A stretch of 29,419 nucleotides of DNA from TMED8 sp038125725 (GCA_038125725.1 JAYPEK010000048.1:1-29419), one strand, 5' to 3'. Positions 7,451 through 16,516 are shown, counted from the stretch's first letter. The notes: generated by a model not told the origin, from the letters alone. Program-made: numbers and translations.

Positions 7451-9011
7451 GCGCCGCCCCGCCGCGTCTGGGATCGCCGGCGCCGGCGAGCTCGCCCCGC
7501 GCCACGTCGGCACGCACCGCATGCACGCCGCCGAAGAACAGGTTGCGCTCGTCCCAGGCCTTGACCTCGGGCCAATCGGCCGAGAGCCGCTCGATCGCCG
7601 CCTCGGAAAAGCCTTCCTCCATGTTTAAAAGGCCCTGTTCGAAATGGCAGCGCGGCGCCTCGATGGCGTCGGCTAGCGGCATCGAGAAATCCAGCAGGTT
7701 CATCAGCACCTGCAAGATCGCCGTGCGGATACGGTTGGAGCCGCCGGAACCCAACGCCGTCAGCCGCCCATCGGCCTCGCGTACCAGGGTTGGCGCCATC
7801 ATCGAACACATCCGGGTATCGGGCCGCCAGGTATGGAAGCCGGCGGGATTGAGGTCTTCCTCGCCGAGCATGTTGTTGAGCATCACGCCGGTGCCGGGAA
7901 CGATATGGCCCGAGCCCTCGCCGTTGGACAGCGTCAGCGCCGCCGCATTACCCTCGTCGTCGATGACGCTGATATGCGTGGTGCCCCGGTAGGCCTTGGG
8001 CCGGCCCAAAATCTCCGCGCCATAGCGCTGCAACAGATCGCCACCCAGCAGCGCCACCTGGGCCTCGTCGTCGGCCAGTTCGTGCAGGCCGCTTTCCATG
8101 CGCGCTTCGTTGGTGGCCGCCATCACCTGCACTAGGCGGTCCAGCCGCTCGGCGTCGCCGAACGACCAATCGCGCTGGCGCAGCTGCTCATAGAGCTTGA
8201 GCGCGAAGGCGATGAGGATGCCGCCAGTCGACGGCGGCGGATTGGTATAAAGCCGGGCCCCGCCGTAACCGATCTCAAGCGGATCGCGCAGCGCCAGTTC
8301 GTAGGCTTCCAGGTCCGAACGCCGAAGCGCGCCACCGCCGGCGCGGCTCTCGGCATCGATAGCGGCGGAGACCTCGCCCCGGTAGAACAAATCCTCGCCC
8401 TCGATGGCGAGGCTTTCCAGGAAATCGGCAAAATCCGGGTTGGCGACGCTCTCGCCCTCGCCCACCAATTCCCCCTGACGCTGCTTCGATTCGAAGATCC
8501 GCCGGCTCGTCTCGGTGATCATGTAGATCGGCCCGACCACATCGAAGATGTAGGCCTGCAGCCGGTTCAGCCGCACGCCTTCGCGCGCCAACTGCAGTGC
8601 CGGCTCCACCACCCGTTTGACCGGCATGCGGCCCAGGTGCGCCGCCACCTCGAACAGTCCCTTGACGCAACCGGGCGTGGCGCTCGACGCGCGGCCGACA
8701 TGGAACTCCTGCTGCACGGTGCCGAAATCACAGAGGATCGGCTGGAAATCGGCGTCCTTCGGGTCCACCGGACGGCCCGGGGTGTGGACAAAGAAATCCA
8801 GCAGCCGAGGCCGGTTCCCCGCCGCTTGCGCCAGCAGGAAACCGCCGCCACCCATGGAACAGAGCACCGGCTCGGTGACGCAGGCCGCCGTCATCGCCGC
8901 CATCACCGCGTCGAAGGCATTGCCGCCTTCCTCCAGCATGATCATGGCGGCGCGCGCCGTTTCGGGATGCCCGGCGGCGACCGCGCCCCGGACCGGCTTG
9001 GATGGGGTCAA
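7440..9011 (-). CDS. ggt: Gamma-glutamyltransferase family protein (Ntn hydrolase)
   Basis: A 523-residue enzyme of the gamma-glutamyltranspeptidase family, which cleaves or transfers gamma-glutamyl groups from glutathione-like compounds. The self-processing and catalytic segment TTHISVIDDEGNAAALTLSN starts at about residue 344 of the chosen form. GEGSGHIVPGTGVMLNNML follows, as in true GGTs. The start taken is TTG at 9011, behind a GGGAGGA ribosome-binding site and overlapping the previous gene's stop by four bases. The longer ORF begins at 9092 but its N-terminus has no family similarity. No signal peptide is visible, unlike periplasmic E. coli GGT, so a cytoplasmic location is possible. 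The 3' end overlaps the convergent glycosyltransferase gene. The substrate could be other than glutathione. Confidence 0.88.
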   Translation of the reverse strand: MTPSKPVRGAVAAGHPETARAAMIMLEEGGNAFDAVMAAMTAACVTEPVLCSMGGGGFLLAQAAGNRPRLLDFFVHTPGRPVDPKDADFQPILCDFGTVQQEFHVGRASSATPGCVKGLFEVAAHLGRMPVKRVVEPALQLAREGVRLNRLQAYIFDVVGPIYMITETSRRIFESKQRQGELVGEGESVANPDFADFLESLAIEGEDLFYRGEVSAAIDAESRAGGGALRRSDLEAYELALRDPLEIGYGGARLYTNPPPSTGGILIAFALKLYEQLRQRDWSFGDAERLDRLVQVMAATNEARMESGLHELADDEAQVALLGGDLLQRYGAEILGRPKAYRGTTHISVIDDEGNAAALTLSNGEGSGHIVPGTGVMLNNMLGEEDLNPAGFHTWRPDTRMCSMMAPTLVREADGRLTALGSGGSNRIRTAILQVLMNLLDFSMPLADAIEAPRCHFEQGLLNMEEGFSEAAIERLSADWPEVKAWDERNLFFGGVHAVRADVARGELAGAGDPRRGGAALSR

Positions 9012-10648
9012 TTCGTCCTCCCGGGTGTCTCGGTGGGCTTGCCGTGGCAATCGACGCCCAAGGTCGCAACCTGCTCGATGCCGGCGGAACAACTCAAATC
9101 GAACTCATCGGCAACGCCGTGGCGATTGAGAAAGCCCCGCAGCCCGCCCGGGCGGTTGCCGCGCATGAACACGCATGGATAGGCCGCACGCACGACGGAA
9201 AAATCCTGTTCGCCATCCCAGTTTCTCAACAGCGTCGGCTCCCAGGCCCACCAGTCGTCGATCCAATAGTCATTGGCGGGAAACCGCTCCTTCAACTGGC
9301 GGGTGAACCGCTCGCCGGTGACCTTGTTGGCGAGGAACATGGCATAGACCGGCGCGCTGGCGCTGTAAACATAGACCCGGGCGCATCTCTCGAAGGCACC
9401 GTTGTCGACCGTTGCCGCCTGCTGGCGAAGATCGCTCAGTTGATGCGAGAGCCGCACCGCACCGGCCGCCTGCGCCGCCACCGCGATGGCGAAAAGTCCC
9501 GCGGCCAACGGCATGGGACCGACCGGCAGCTTGAGCCCGTCGGGCCGGCAGGCCCACAGCAGGCGCACCGAGAACAAGACGCTGACCGCCCCCAGCATAT
9601 AGGAGGGGATCATGTAGAACGCGGTCGGCTGCTTGGCCACCAAAGCCGCCTGCGCCAGCGGCGCCGCACTCACCGCCGCCAATGCCCAAACTTCGGCACT
9701 GGGAACTTGCCATCCCCGTCTGGTACGCCACCACACGGCCGCGAACGCCAGCACCGCCAAGATCAGCGGCACCCGCAGGCTCGGCCGCTTGAGCACCTTG
9801 GCAAAGGCCTCTGGATAGGTGGCGAAGTCGATGACCGTGCGGGTACCGCTGGCATGCGGTCCGGCGCTGACGGCCACCTTGCCGACCCAATCGAAGAAGA
9901 CATGGATCGATTCCCAGGCCGGCAGCACGAACAACGCCGCCGCAACCGCCGCCGTGAAACCGTAGACTGTCCAAGATTTGGCATCGCGCAACAGGAACAA
10001 CGGCAAGATCAGGACCGGAACGGCAGTGATCTTGGTGGCGGCGACGAACCCGGCAACCACTCCGAATCCCAACGCCAAACAATTGGCCGCACCGTCGCCC
10101 GGACGCAGGCACAGCAACACCAGTGCAATCAGCAATGAGGTGGCGAAGACCAAGAACGATTCCGGCTTCGGCAGGAAGGCATGCTTGAGAACGATCGTCG
10201 ACATGAACGGTGCCAGTTGACAGACGAGCCCCGGCAGCCAGGCGCCGAACGCTCGTCTGCCGGCCAGCCCGACCAAGACCAACGCAAGCGCGTTGAGCAC
10301 GATCATGGCATCCGAGAGGCCCCGCAAATACCGTTCAGGGTCATCGAGAACCGCGGCGGTCACGTCGCCGCCCGTGAGCAGGCTCATTCCTCCGAGCACC
10401 AGCGCCCCGAAAGCCTGCACCGTGATGCCCGGATGGAACACGTGTGCCGGCGCGTCGCCATTCGCCAAGTTCAAGGCGTCGAGCAGATAGAAGTAGGACG
10501 GATCGAGCAAATTCCATTGCCAAAACGGGCCGGCGCCGGCGCGCAACAGGAACAGTGTCCAGGCCAGGCCGATCGGCAAGACCAGCACGACCCAGGCACG
10601 TCGACCGACACGTTCCTCGCCGGCGTCCGGCGTATCGAATTCGTCCAT
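9008..10648 (-). CDS. Polytopic membrane protein, GT-C glycosyltransferase-like
   Basis: A 546-residue protein with about ten hydrophobic helices between residues 18 and 440 and a soluble C-terminal domain of about 120 residues. An acidic stretch right after the first helix (LLDPSYFYLLD, Asp49 and Asp57), followed by an HPGITVQ segment, resembles the first periplasmic loop of GT-C enzymes such as ArnT and PMT, where an Asp is catalytic. No stronger family signature is recognised. The ORF is open to 11062, but the upstream part is antisense to another gene. ATG at 10648 (MDEFDTPDAGEE), with GGAG eight bases before it, was chosen. Its TGA overlaps the TTG start of ggt by four bases, so the two are cotranscribed. 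A role in adding a lipid-linked sugar to an extracellular acceptor is inference. Confidence 0.7.
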   Translation of the reverse strand: MDEFDTPDAGEERVGRRAWVVLVLPIGLAWTLFLLRAGAGPFWQWNLLDPSYFYLLDALNLANGDAPAHVFHPGITVQAFGALVLGGMSLLTGGDVTAAVLDDPERYLRGLSDAMIVLNALALVLVGLAGRRAFGAWLPGLVCQLAPFMSTIVLKHAFLPKPESFLVFATSLLIALVLLCLRPGDGAANCLALGFGVVAGFVAATKITAVPVLILPLFLLRDAKSWTVYGFTAAVAAALFVLPAWESIHVFFDWVGKVAVSAGPHASGTRTVIDFATYPEAFAKVLKRPSLRVPLILAVLAFAAVWWRTRRGWQVPSAEVWALAAVSAAPLAQAALVAKQPTAFYMIPSYMLGAVSVLFSVRLLWACRPDGLKLPVGPMPLAAGLFAIAVAAQAAGAVRLSHQLSDLRQQAATVDNGAFERCARVYVYSASAPVYAMFLANKVTGERFTRQLKERFPANDYWIDDWWAWEPTLLRNWDGEQDFSVVRAAYPCVFMRGNRPGGLRGFLNRHGVADEFDLSCSAGIEQVATLGVDCHGKPTETPGRTN

Positions 10649-10804
10649 GGCCAAGGCTCCGTCAAAGCGCGGCGGATTATGGGCAATGGGTCGCGCGGTT
10701 GCAATGTTGGCCGGCGCCGTTTTCCATTTTCGAAACAAGGGATTCCATCCACCGATTTGCTGGTATATGGTGGCGGCTTCTAAAGTCTTCTTTCGGATTT
10801 CCTG

Positions 10805-11404
10805 ATGTCGCGATTGGTTTCGATACTGGCATTTTGCCTTCTGATTTTTGGTGCACCGGCCGCTTGGTCGGCGTCGGACGGCGTCCTGAACGCGGTTTCC
10901 TACCTGCCATTGCCGCCGAGCTTGCGTGTCGAGGTCCGGACCTTCGACGATTCCGATACCAATCTCGAGATCCAGGCGGAGTTCGAGCGGGCCCTGCGCG
11001 CCAAGGGCGTCAACATCTCCGACGACGCGCCGCTGGTCTTCAATTTCGAGGTCAGCGACCAACTCGGCATGCTTTCGCGCTCAGGTGATCGTTATGTTTT
11101 CAGCTTCGAAACCAGTGGCGGGCGCGGCGGCGGCGAGAACACGGAAGCCCGGGTCAACGTCTTCAATTCCCAAAGCGGCGGCCTGCTCAACAAGGGCGCC
11201 GGCCAGGGCCGGGTCAGCAAACCCAGCGTCTATCGCATGGACGTCAACATTGAGGACCGATCGTCGGGCAAGCGGTTGTGGGAAGCCTGGGCGGAGGCCG
11301 ATCTCATTGCCGGCAACAACCGCGACCTGACCCGGCGCATGGTCCCGGTCATCGTCCAACACATCGGCGACACCGCCAAGAGCGAGTCTTTCAAGGTCTA
11401 CTAG
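10805..11404 (+). CDS. Secreted protein of unknown function
   Basis: A 199-residue protein whose first 23 residues form a signal peptide: MSR, a hydrophobic core LVSILAFCLLIFGAP, then AAWSA before the likely cleavage site. The mature part looks like a beta-rich domain, ending with two long runs typical of envelope proteins (SVYRMDVNIEDRSSGKRLWE and RMVPVIVQHIGD). I do not recognise the family. The RSSGKRLWEAWAE segment resembles those of outer-membrane-associated proteins that report on a sugar or lipid modification, but this is weak. It is divergent from the GT-C-like gene across 156 bases and convergent with the TerB-like gene 13 bases away. There are no Cys residues in the mature chain. 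Confidence 0.75.
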   Translation: MSRLVSILAFCLLIFGAPAAWSASDGVLNAVSYLPLPPSLRVEVRTFDDSDTNLEIQAEFERALRAKGVNISDDAPLVFNFEVSDQLGMLSRSGDRYVFSFETSGGRGGGENTEARVNVFNSQSGGLLNKGAGQGRVSKPSVYRMDVNIEDRSSGKRLWEAWAEADLIAGNNRDLTRRMVPVIVQHIGDTAKSESFKVY

Positions 11405-11417
11405 ATTCCGGACGTCG

Positions 11418-11813
11418 TCAGCCGGCGATCAAGGCATCGCCGCCGCGTTTCAGGTCAAGCACATCCATCGCCCATTCGGCCATGGCGTTCAGGCGCTCCT
11501 GGCCGATCTCGAAATTCTCGGCGATTTCGCCGATCAGCGCCGCTTCCGCCTCGTGCAGATAGCCGTCCACGTAGGTCATCACCAGAAGCTCCATCATCGC
11601 GATGGTTCGTGCGCGCGAATTGTTGAACACATCGAGCGGCAAGGCACCCAGCACGTCGCCCATGTCCGGGTGTTCATTGACACCCAGTTGCAAACGCAAA
11701 TCGTCGAGGGTCTCCAACTCCTCCGTCCCGTCCTCGCCGTCGGCGACGCTGAGACGATAGGCGATCTTCAACAGCGCGGTCCTTTGATCGTCGTTCAAAA
11801 GATGCAGATACAT
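11418..11813 (-). CDS. TerB-like alpha-helical protein
   Basis: A 131-residue acidic, all-helical protein. The N-terminal helix pair with an acidic turn (IAYRLSVADGEDGTEELE, about 13-30) and the later helix MELLVMTYVDGYLHEAEAAL resemble the TerB/DUF533 tellurite-resistance-related fold, in which such Asp/Glu residues bind metal. Function in this family is generally unclear, and no other ter genes are nearby. The ORF is open to 12155, but ATG at 11813 (MYLHLLNDDQRTALL) is the first start giving a sensible protein; the upstream part is antisense to the GGDEF-EAL gene. GGAG lies ten bases before the ATG. It is divergent from the cyclic-di-GMP gene across 214 bases. Confidence 0.72.
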   Translation of the reverse strand: MYLHLLNDDQRTALLKIAYRLSVADGEDGTEELETLDDLRLQLGVNEHPDMGDVLGALPLDVFNNSRARTIAMMELLVMTYVDGYLHEAEAALIGEIAENFEIGQERLNAMAEWAMDVLDLKRGGDALIAG

Positions 11814-11938
11814 GGCCGGGAGACTCCGCTCGGGAAATGGTGGGATGGATGGCGATTTTCGCCGGTAACGGCCGGGCCTGGCCCTGCCAAACGCCAAAAT
11901 AAGGGTGATCGTTTGACCATAACCGTTTATAAATTCAC

Positions 11939-11951
11939 GATATTCTATATC
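11939..11951. promoter_or_regulatory. Small perfect palindrome in AT-rich divergent spacer
   Basis: GATAT-TCT-ATATC is a 5+3+5 perfect inverted repeat in the AT-rich core of the spacer between the TerB-like and GGDEF-EAL genes. A TTGACC at 11913-11918 could be a -35 element, but no convincing -10 follows at normal spacing. It may be an operator; this is a low-certainty call. Confidence 0.25.
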
Positions 11952-12027
11952 AACACTTGGGTTTAGAATAGCGTAGCAAGGAATTGCGCCGCAATGGCGC
12001 GGCGTTATCGATCGCGAAACGGAACCA

Positions 12028-13821
12028 ATGGACCTGGACCAACGCGTTGAGAACCTGGAACAGCGGGTGGCGGAACTCAGCGACGAGCTGAAGGCGTCGT
12101 CAGTGGTCCAGGCCGAATTGAAGAACCGGCTGCGCCAAAGCGAAGGCATGGTCACGGTGCTGAGCCAGCATTCGTCCGACCTTACCTACATCGTCAACGA
12201 AGACTGCCGCTTCACCTACGTCAGCCCCTCGATCTGCAAATTGACGCAGTACGAGCCCGACGAAATCCTGCTCGCCGAGCCGGGCGCCTTCATCCACGTG
12301 GACGACGTCGAGATGGTCCGCGACGCGATCCGCGACGCCTTCAAGGAACCGGGCACGCTGATCCCCATCAACGACCATCGCGTCCGTCACCGGGACCTGA
12401 AGTGGCTCTATTTCGAGGGTTCCGCCATCTGCATGCCCGACGAGACCGACGTCGACGGCGTCATCGTCAGTTGCCACGACGTCACCGAACGCAAGCGCCA
12501 GGAAGAGACCATCTACCGTCAGGCCAACTACGATACGCTGACCGGCCTTCCCAACCGCTTGATGTTCGCCGACCGGTTGGGCACGGCGCTGCTGCGCGGA
12601 CAGCGTGAACGCCACAAGGTGGGATTGCTGTTCATCGATCTCGACGGGTTCAAGAAAGTCAACGACACGCTCGGTCACAACGCCGGCGACGACCTGCTGA
12701 CGGAGGTCGCCCGGCGGCTCCAGGCCTGCGTCCGTCAGGACGACACCATCGCGCGCCTGGGCGGCGACGAGTTCACGGTCATCCTGCCCAATATCCGCGA
12801 GCCGCACGACACCGAGATCGTCGCCAAGAAGGTCATCGAACGGGTGCGCGAGCCGATTTACCTGGGCGACAACGAGGTCTACGTCTCGGCCAGCATCGGC
12901 ATCACCCTCTATCCCGACGATGCCGAGGACGAGGAAACCCTGATCAAGCACGCCGATACCGCCATGTACGAAGCCAAGGCGGCCGGCCGACGCACCTACA
13001 AGTTCTTCACCGCCAACATGAACCAGGCGGCGCAGGAGAAGATGGAACTGGAATCGGAGCTTCGCGCCGCCATCGACCGCGACGAATTCGATATCCGCTA
13101 CCAGCCGATCATCGATCTCAAAAGCGGCCGCATCACCGGCACCGAGGCATTGGTGCGTTGGAATCACCCGACACGGGGTTTCACTTCGCCGGACCTGTTC
13201 ATCCCGCTGGCCGAGGAACAGGGCATGATCGTGGCCATCGGCGAATGGGTGTTCCGCCAGGCCTGCTGCATGGCCCGGCAGTGGCGCGAGGACGGCCACG
13301 ATAATCTGCAGATGGCGGTCAACGTCTCGCCCCGGCAATGCCAGGAACCGGACTTCGGGGAAATGATCGAGCGCATCCTGGAGGAAACCGGACTGCCGTC
13401 GAGCGGCGTGACGCTGGAAATCACCGAAAGCCTGTTCATCGAGGGTGCCCACGAAACCGCGGTCAGCGCGCTGCATGGGCTGCGCCACAAGGGATCACTG
13501 CTGTCGCTCGACGATTTCGGCACCGGCTACTCGTCGCTCAGCTATCTGAAGCGCTTCCCGGTCGACGTGCTCAAGATCGACCGCGAGTTCGTCAACGATG
13601 TCACCACGGCGGCCGAAGACCAGGCGCTGTGCCAGGCGGTGATCGCCATGGCGCATGCGTTCGAACTGAATGTCGTCGGCGAGGGCGTCGAAACCCTCGA
13701 CCACGCCCGTGTGCTGCGCGACATGGGCTGCGACCGCGCCCAGGGTTATCTCATCAGCAAGCCGTTGTCTGCCGCCGAATTGCAGACATTCATTCATGAA
13801 TGGGACGGCATTCCGCTCTGA
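12028..13821 (+). CDS. PAS-GGDEF-EAL cyclic-di-GMP signalling protein
   Basis: A 597-residue soluble protein with no membrane helix. An N-terminal coiled coil (about 3-38) is followed by a PAS domain (44-155). The GGDEF domain has an intact active site GGDEF (245-249) and a product-inhibition I-site, RQDD (236-239), five residues before it. The EAL domain carries EAL (373-375), NVSPRQ, LEITES, DDFGTGYSS (495-503), LKIDREF, GEGVET and the late QGYLISKP. All the residues known to hold the catalytic metals and general base appear present. Both synthesis and hydrolysis of c-di-GMP are therefore possible, and the PAS domain and coiled coil probably decide which. The PAS ligand is unknown. The start ATG has only a weak ribosome-binding site; the coiled coil supports this start. 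It appears to be monocistronic. Confidence 0.95.
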   Translation: MDLDQRVENLEQRVAELSDELKASSVVQAELKNRLRQSEGMVTVLSQHSSDLTYIVNEDCRFTYVSPSICKLTQYEPDEILLAEPGAFIHVDDVEMVRDAIRDAFKEPGTLIPINDHRVRHRDLKWLYFEGSAICMPDETDVDGVIVSCHDVTERKRQEETIYRQANYDTLTGLPNRLMFADRLGTALLRGQRERHKVGLLFIDLDGFKKVNDTLGHNAGDDLLTEVARRLQACVRQDDTIARLGGDEFTVILPNIREPHDTEIVAKKVIERVREPIYLGDNEVYVSASIGITLYPDDAEDEETLIKHADTAMYEAKAAGRRTYKFFTANMNQAAQEKMELESELRAAIDRDEFDIRYQPIIDLKSGRITGTEALVRWNHPTRGFTSPDLFIPLAEEQGMIVAIGEWVFRQACCMARQWREDGHDNLQMAVNVSPRQCQEPDFGEMIERILEETGLPSSGVTLEITESLFIEGAHETAVSALHGLRHKGSLLSLDDFGTGYSSLSYLKRFPVDVLKIDREFVNDVTTAAEDQALCQAVIAMAHAFELNVVGEGVETLDHARVLRDMGCDRAQGYLISKPLSAAELQTFIHEWDGIPL

Positions 13822-13836
13822 AATCCCTTGATTTCC

Positions 13837-13865
13837 TTGCTCTTGCCGGCACTTTTCGCTAGGTA
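13837..13865 (+). promoter_or_regulatory. Candidate promoter of hisZ-purA
   Basis: TTGCTC at 13837-13842 and TAGGTA at 13860-13865 are 17 bases apart, about 85 bases before hisZ. The hexamer match is moderate. Confidence 0.35.
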
Positions 13866-13957
13866 GTGCAAAAGCAGTCACAAGCGGCCGTGACGCCCTC
13901 GTCCCGGCCTCTTTTTTTGCCCGATAACCGCCAACAGGGACGGATACAGGCTCGATC

Positions 13958-15124
13958 ATGGTTCAGGACAACGACGCCAGCGCATTGCTTCCGGCCGGGG
14001 TTGCCGACGTCCTGCCGCCGGAAGCCGCATTCGAGGCGGAACAACTGGAAAGCCTGATCAGGTTCTTCGCCGCCTACGGCTACGAACGGGTCAAGCCGCC
14101 GCTGATCGAGTTCGAGGAAACCCTGCTGTCCGGCCTCGGCACCGCGGTGACGCAGGACACCTTCCGCCTGATGGACCCGGTCTCGCAGCGCATGATGGCG
14201 GTGCGCGCCGACATGACGCCGCAACTGGCTCGAATTGCCACCACGCGCCTCGTCGGCTGGGCCCGGCCGCTCAGGCTCAGTTACGCCGGCCAGATCATCC
14301 GCGTGCGCGGCTCGCACGCCCGGCCCGAACGCCAGTTCGCGCAGGTCGGCGCAGAGTTGATCTGCGCCCACGAGCCCGCCGCCGACGCCGAGGTCATCGT
14401 CATGGCTGCCGGCGCGCTGGCGGAGCTTGGCGTCGAGGATGTTTCCGTGGACCTCGCGATGCCGACCCTGGTGCCAGCGTTTCTGGCACCGCTGAATCTC
14501 GACGCGGAAACAACCGAGGAACTGCGCCAGGCCCTCGACCGCAAGGATGCCGCCGCCATCAAGGCACTGGCCGATGCGCTCGGTGCGGCTGCCGCCAAGA
14601 CGCTGGCGAAAATGCTGGCCGCCGCCGGCCCGGCGGACGAGACCATGGCGGAACTGGCGGCGCTCGACCTCGGCGAGGCTGGCCAAGCCGAATGCGATGC
14701 CTTGGCCGACGTTATCCAATCGATCCGCCGCCTGGCACCGGAACTGACGCTGACCGTCGATCCGGTGGAAAATCGCGGCTTCGAATACCACACCGGCGTC
14801 ACCTGCAGCTTTTTCGCCCGCGCCGTGCGCGGCGAACTTGGCCGCGGCGGGCGCTATATCGCCGGCCTCGGCGATGGCGACGGCGAGCCGGCGACCGGCC
14901 TGACATTGTTCATGGATACTATTCTCAAGGCGGTGCCGCGCCCCGCGGCGCAAAAGCGCCTTTATCTGGCCTGGCCGGCCGATGCGGCCCGGGCAGCGGC
15001 ACTGCGCACGGACGGATGGTCGGTGGTCGCGGCGCTGGGCCCGGAAGCGGATGCCGCCGCCGAGGCACGGCGCTTGGGATGTACCCACCTGGACCAAAAC
15101 GCTAACATCACCCAACTCGACTGA
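13958..15124 (+). CDS. hisZ: ATP phosphoribosyltransferase regulatory subunit
   Basis: A 388-residue paralogue of histidyl-tRNA synthetase that partners the short form of HisG in the first step of histidine synthesis. The class II synthetase core is recognisable in GVADVLPPEAAFE, YGYERVKPPLIEFEE, AVRADMTPQLARIA and SHARPERQFAQVGAELI. The glycine motif RGELGRGGRYIAGLG lies near the end of the catalytic-like core. It lacks the C-terminal anticodon-binding domain of true HisRS, and the chain ends at 388, as in HisZ. It lies 26 bases upstream of purA, an order common in Alphaproteobacteria. No hisG is in the window, so it must be encoded elsewhere. Confidence 0.93.
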   Translation: MVQDNDASALLPAGVADVLPPEAAFEAEQLESLIRFFAAYGYERVKPPLIEFEETLLSGLGTAVTQDTFRLMDPVSQRMMAVRADMTPQLARIATTRLVGWARPLRLSYAGQIIRVRGSHARPERQFAQVGAELICAHEPAADAEVIVMAAGALAELGVEDVSVDLAMPTLVPAFLAPLNLDAETTEELRQALDRKDAAAIKALADALGAAAAKTLAKMLAAAGPADETMAELAALDLGEAGQAECDALADVIQSIRRLAPELTLTVDPVENRGFEYHTGVTCSFFARAVRGELGRGGRYIAGLGDGDGEPATGLTLFMDTILKAVPRPAAQKRLYLAWPADAARAAALRTDGWSVVAALGPEADAAAEARRLGCTHLDQNANITQLD

Positions 15125-15150
15125 TCGAGAACAATGACGGAGACGAAACC

Positions 15151-16443
15151 ATGGCCAATGTCGTAGTGGTCGGCGCCCAGTGGGGCGACGAAGGCAAGGG
15201 CAAGATTGTCGACTGGCTGTCGGAGCGCGCCGACGTGGTTGCGCGCTTTCAGGGCGGTCATAACGCCGGCCACACCCTGGTCATCGACGGCGTCACCTAC
15301 AAACTGAGCCTGCTGCCGTCGGGAATCGTGCGGCCGGGCAAGCTGTCGATCATTGGCAATGGCGTCGTGCTCGACCCCTGGGCGCTGCTCGGCGAGATCG
15401 AGACGGTGACCAAGCTCGGCGTCGAGATTGGCCCCAAGAACCTGCGTATTTCCGAAGGTGCGACGCTGATCCTGCCGCTGCACCGCAACCTCGACCTGGC
15501 GCGCGAAAAAGCCGCCGGCAAGGGCAAGATCGGCACCACCGGACGCGGCATCGGCCCGGCCTACGAGGACAAGACCGCGCGCCGCGCCATCCGGCTCGGC
15601 GACCTCGCCGATCTGGACGTGCTGGAAGACAAGATCGACCGGTTGCTATTCCACCACAACGCACTGTTGCGCGGCATGGACATGGAGGAGATCAACAAGG
15701 CCGAACTGATCGACCAGTTGCGCGAAGTGGCACCGAAACTGGCGCCCTATACCGACACCACGTGGCAGGTGCTGGACAAGGCCCGCAAGCAGGGCCAACG
15801 CATCCTCTACGAAGGCGCTCAGGGCACCATGCTCGATATCGATCACGGCACCTACCCCTACGTGACGTCGTCCAACACGGTCGCCGCACAGGCCGCCGTC
15901 GGCACCGGCCAGGGGCCCAAAGCCATCGGTTTCGTGCTCGGCATCACCAAGGCCTATACGACACGCGTCGGCGGCGGCCCGTTCCCCACCGAACAGGAGA
16001 ACGAGGTCGGCCAGACTCTCGGCGAACGCGGCCACGAATTCGGCACCGTCACTGGCAGGGCGCGGCGTTGCGGCTGGTTCGACGCGGTGCTGGTGCGCCA
16101 GGCGATCAAGGTCAACGGCATCGACGGCATCGCGCTGACCAAGCTCGACGTCCTTGACGGTTTCGACGAGCTCAAAGTCTGCGTCGGCTACAAGCTGGAC
16201 GGCAAGGTCCTCGACCATCTGCCGGCGTCGACCGTCAGCCAGGCGCGGGTGGAACCCATGTATGAGACCCTGGAGGGCTGGTCCGACAGCACCCGGGGGG
16301 CGCGCACCTGGGCCGACCTGCCGGCAACGGCGATCAAGTACGTGCGCCGTATCGAGGAACTGATCGAGGCGCCGGTGGCGCTGCTGTCGACCAGCCCGGA
16401 ACGCGACGATACGATCCTGGTGCACGATCCATTCGCCGACTGA
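15151..16443 (+). CDS. purA: Adenylosuccinate synthetase
   Basis: A 430-residue cytoplasmic enzyme joining IMP and aspartate with GTP to make adenylosuccinate, the first committed step to AMP. The active-site segment GAQWGDEGKGKIVDWL includes Asp13, and GGHNAGHTLV includes the catalytic His at about 41. KIGTTGRGIGPAYEDK, GAQGTMLDIDHGTYPYVTSS and RVGGGPFPTE are all present. Length is normal. The start is ATG at 15151 with GGAGACGAAACC just before it. It is likely cotranscribed with hisZ. The downstream kinase-like gene seems to have its own promoter. Confidence 0.98.
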   Translation: MANVVVVGAQWGDEGKGKIVDWLSERADVVARFQGGHNAGHTLVIDGVTYKLSLLPSGIVRPGKLSIIGNGVVLDPWALLGEIETVTKLGVEIGPKNLRISEGATLILPLHRNLDLAREKAAGKGKIGTTGRGIGPAYEDKTARRAIRLGDLADLDVLEDKIDRLLFHHNALLRGMDMEEINKAELIDQLREVAPKLAPYTDTTWQVLDKARKQGQRILYEGAQGTMLDIDHGTYPYVTSSNTVAAQAAVGTGQGPKAIGFVLGITKAYTTRVGGGPFPTEQENEVGQTLGERGHEFGTVTGRARRCGWFDAVLVRQAIKVNGIDGIALTKLDVLDGFDELKVCVGYKLDGKVLDHLPASTVSQARVEPMYETLEGWSDSTRGARTWADLPATAIKYVRRIEELIEAPVALLSTSPERDDTILVHDPFAD

Positions 16444-16487
16444 ACCCAGAGACTCGCCCGCCGGGCGTGCCGAATAGAAATACAACA

Positions 16488-16516
16488 TTGTTTTGAAACG
16501 GTTTCCCCGTTAGAAT
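16488..16516 (+). promoter_or_regulatory. Candidate promoter of the pseudokinase operon
   Basis: TTGTTT at 16488-16493 and TAGAAT at 16511-16516 are separated by exactly 17 bases, predicting a start near 16523, about 60 bases before the ATG. A small inverted repeat, AACGG-TTTCC-CCGTT (16497-16511), lies in the spacer and could bind a regulator. Confidence 0.45.

Noticed and set aside
12100..13488. 462-codon minus-strand ORF opposite the GGDEF-EAL gene
   Set aside because: It is antisense to strongly conserved catalytic motifs; its composition is typical of shadow frames.
13859..15115. 418-codon minus-strand ORF opposite hisZ
   Set aside because: It mirrors hisZ almost exactly and shows no recognisable motifs.
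16457..16470. GC-rich inverted repeat after purA as a terminator
   Set aside because: It has only a short stem and no T run follows.
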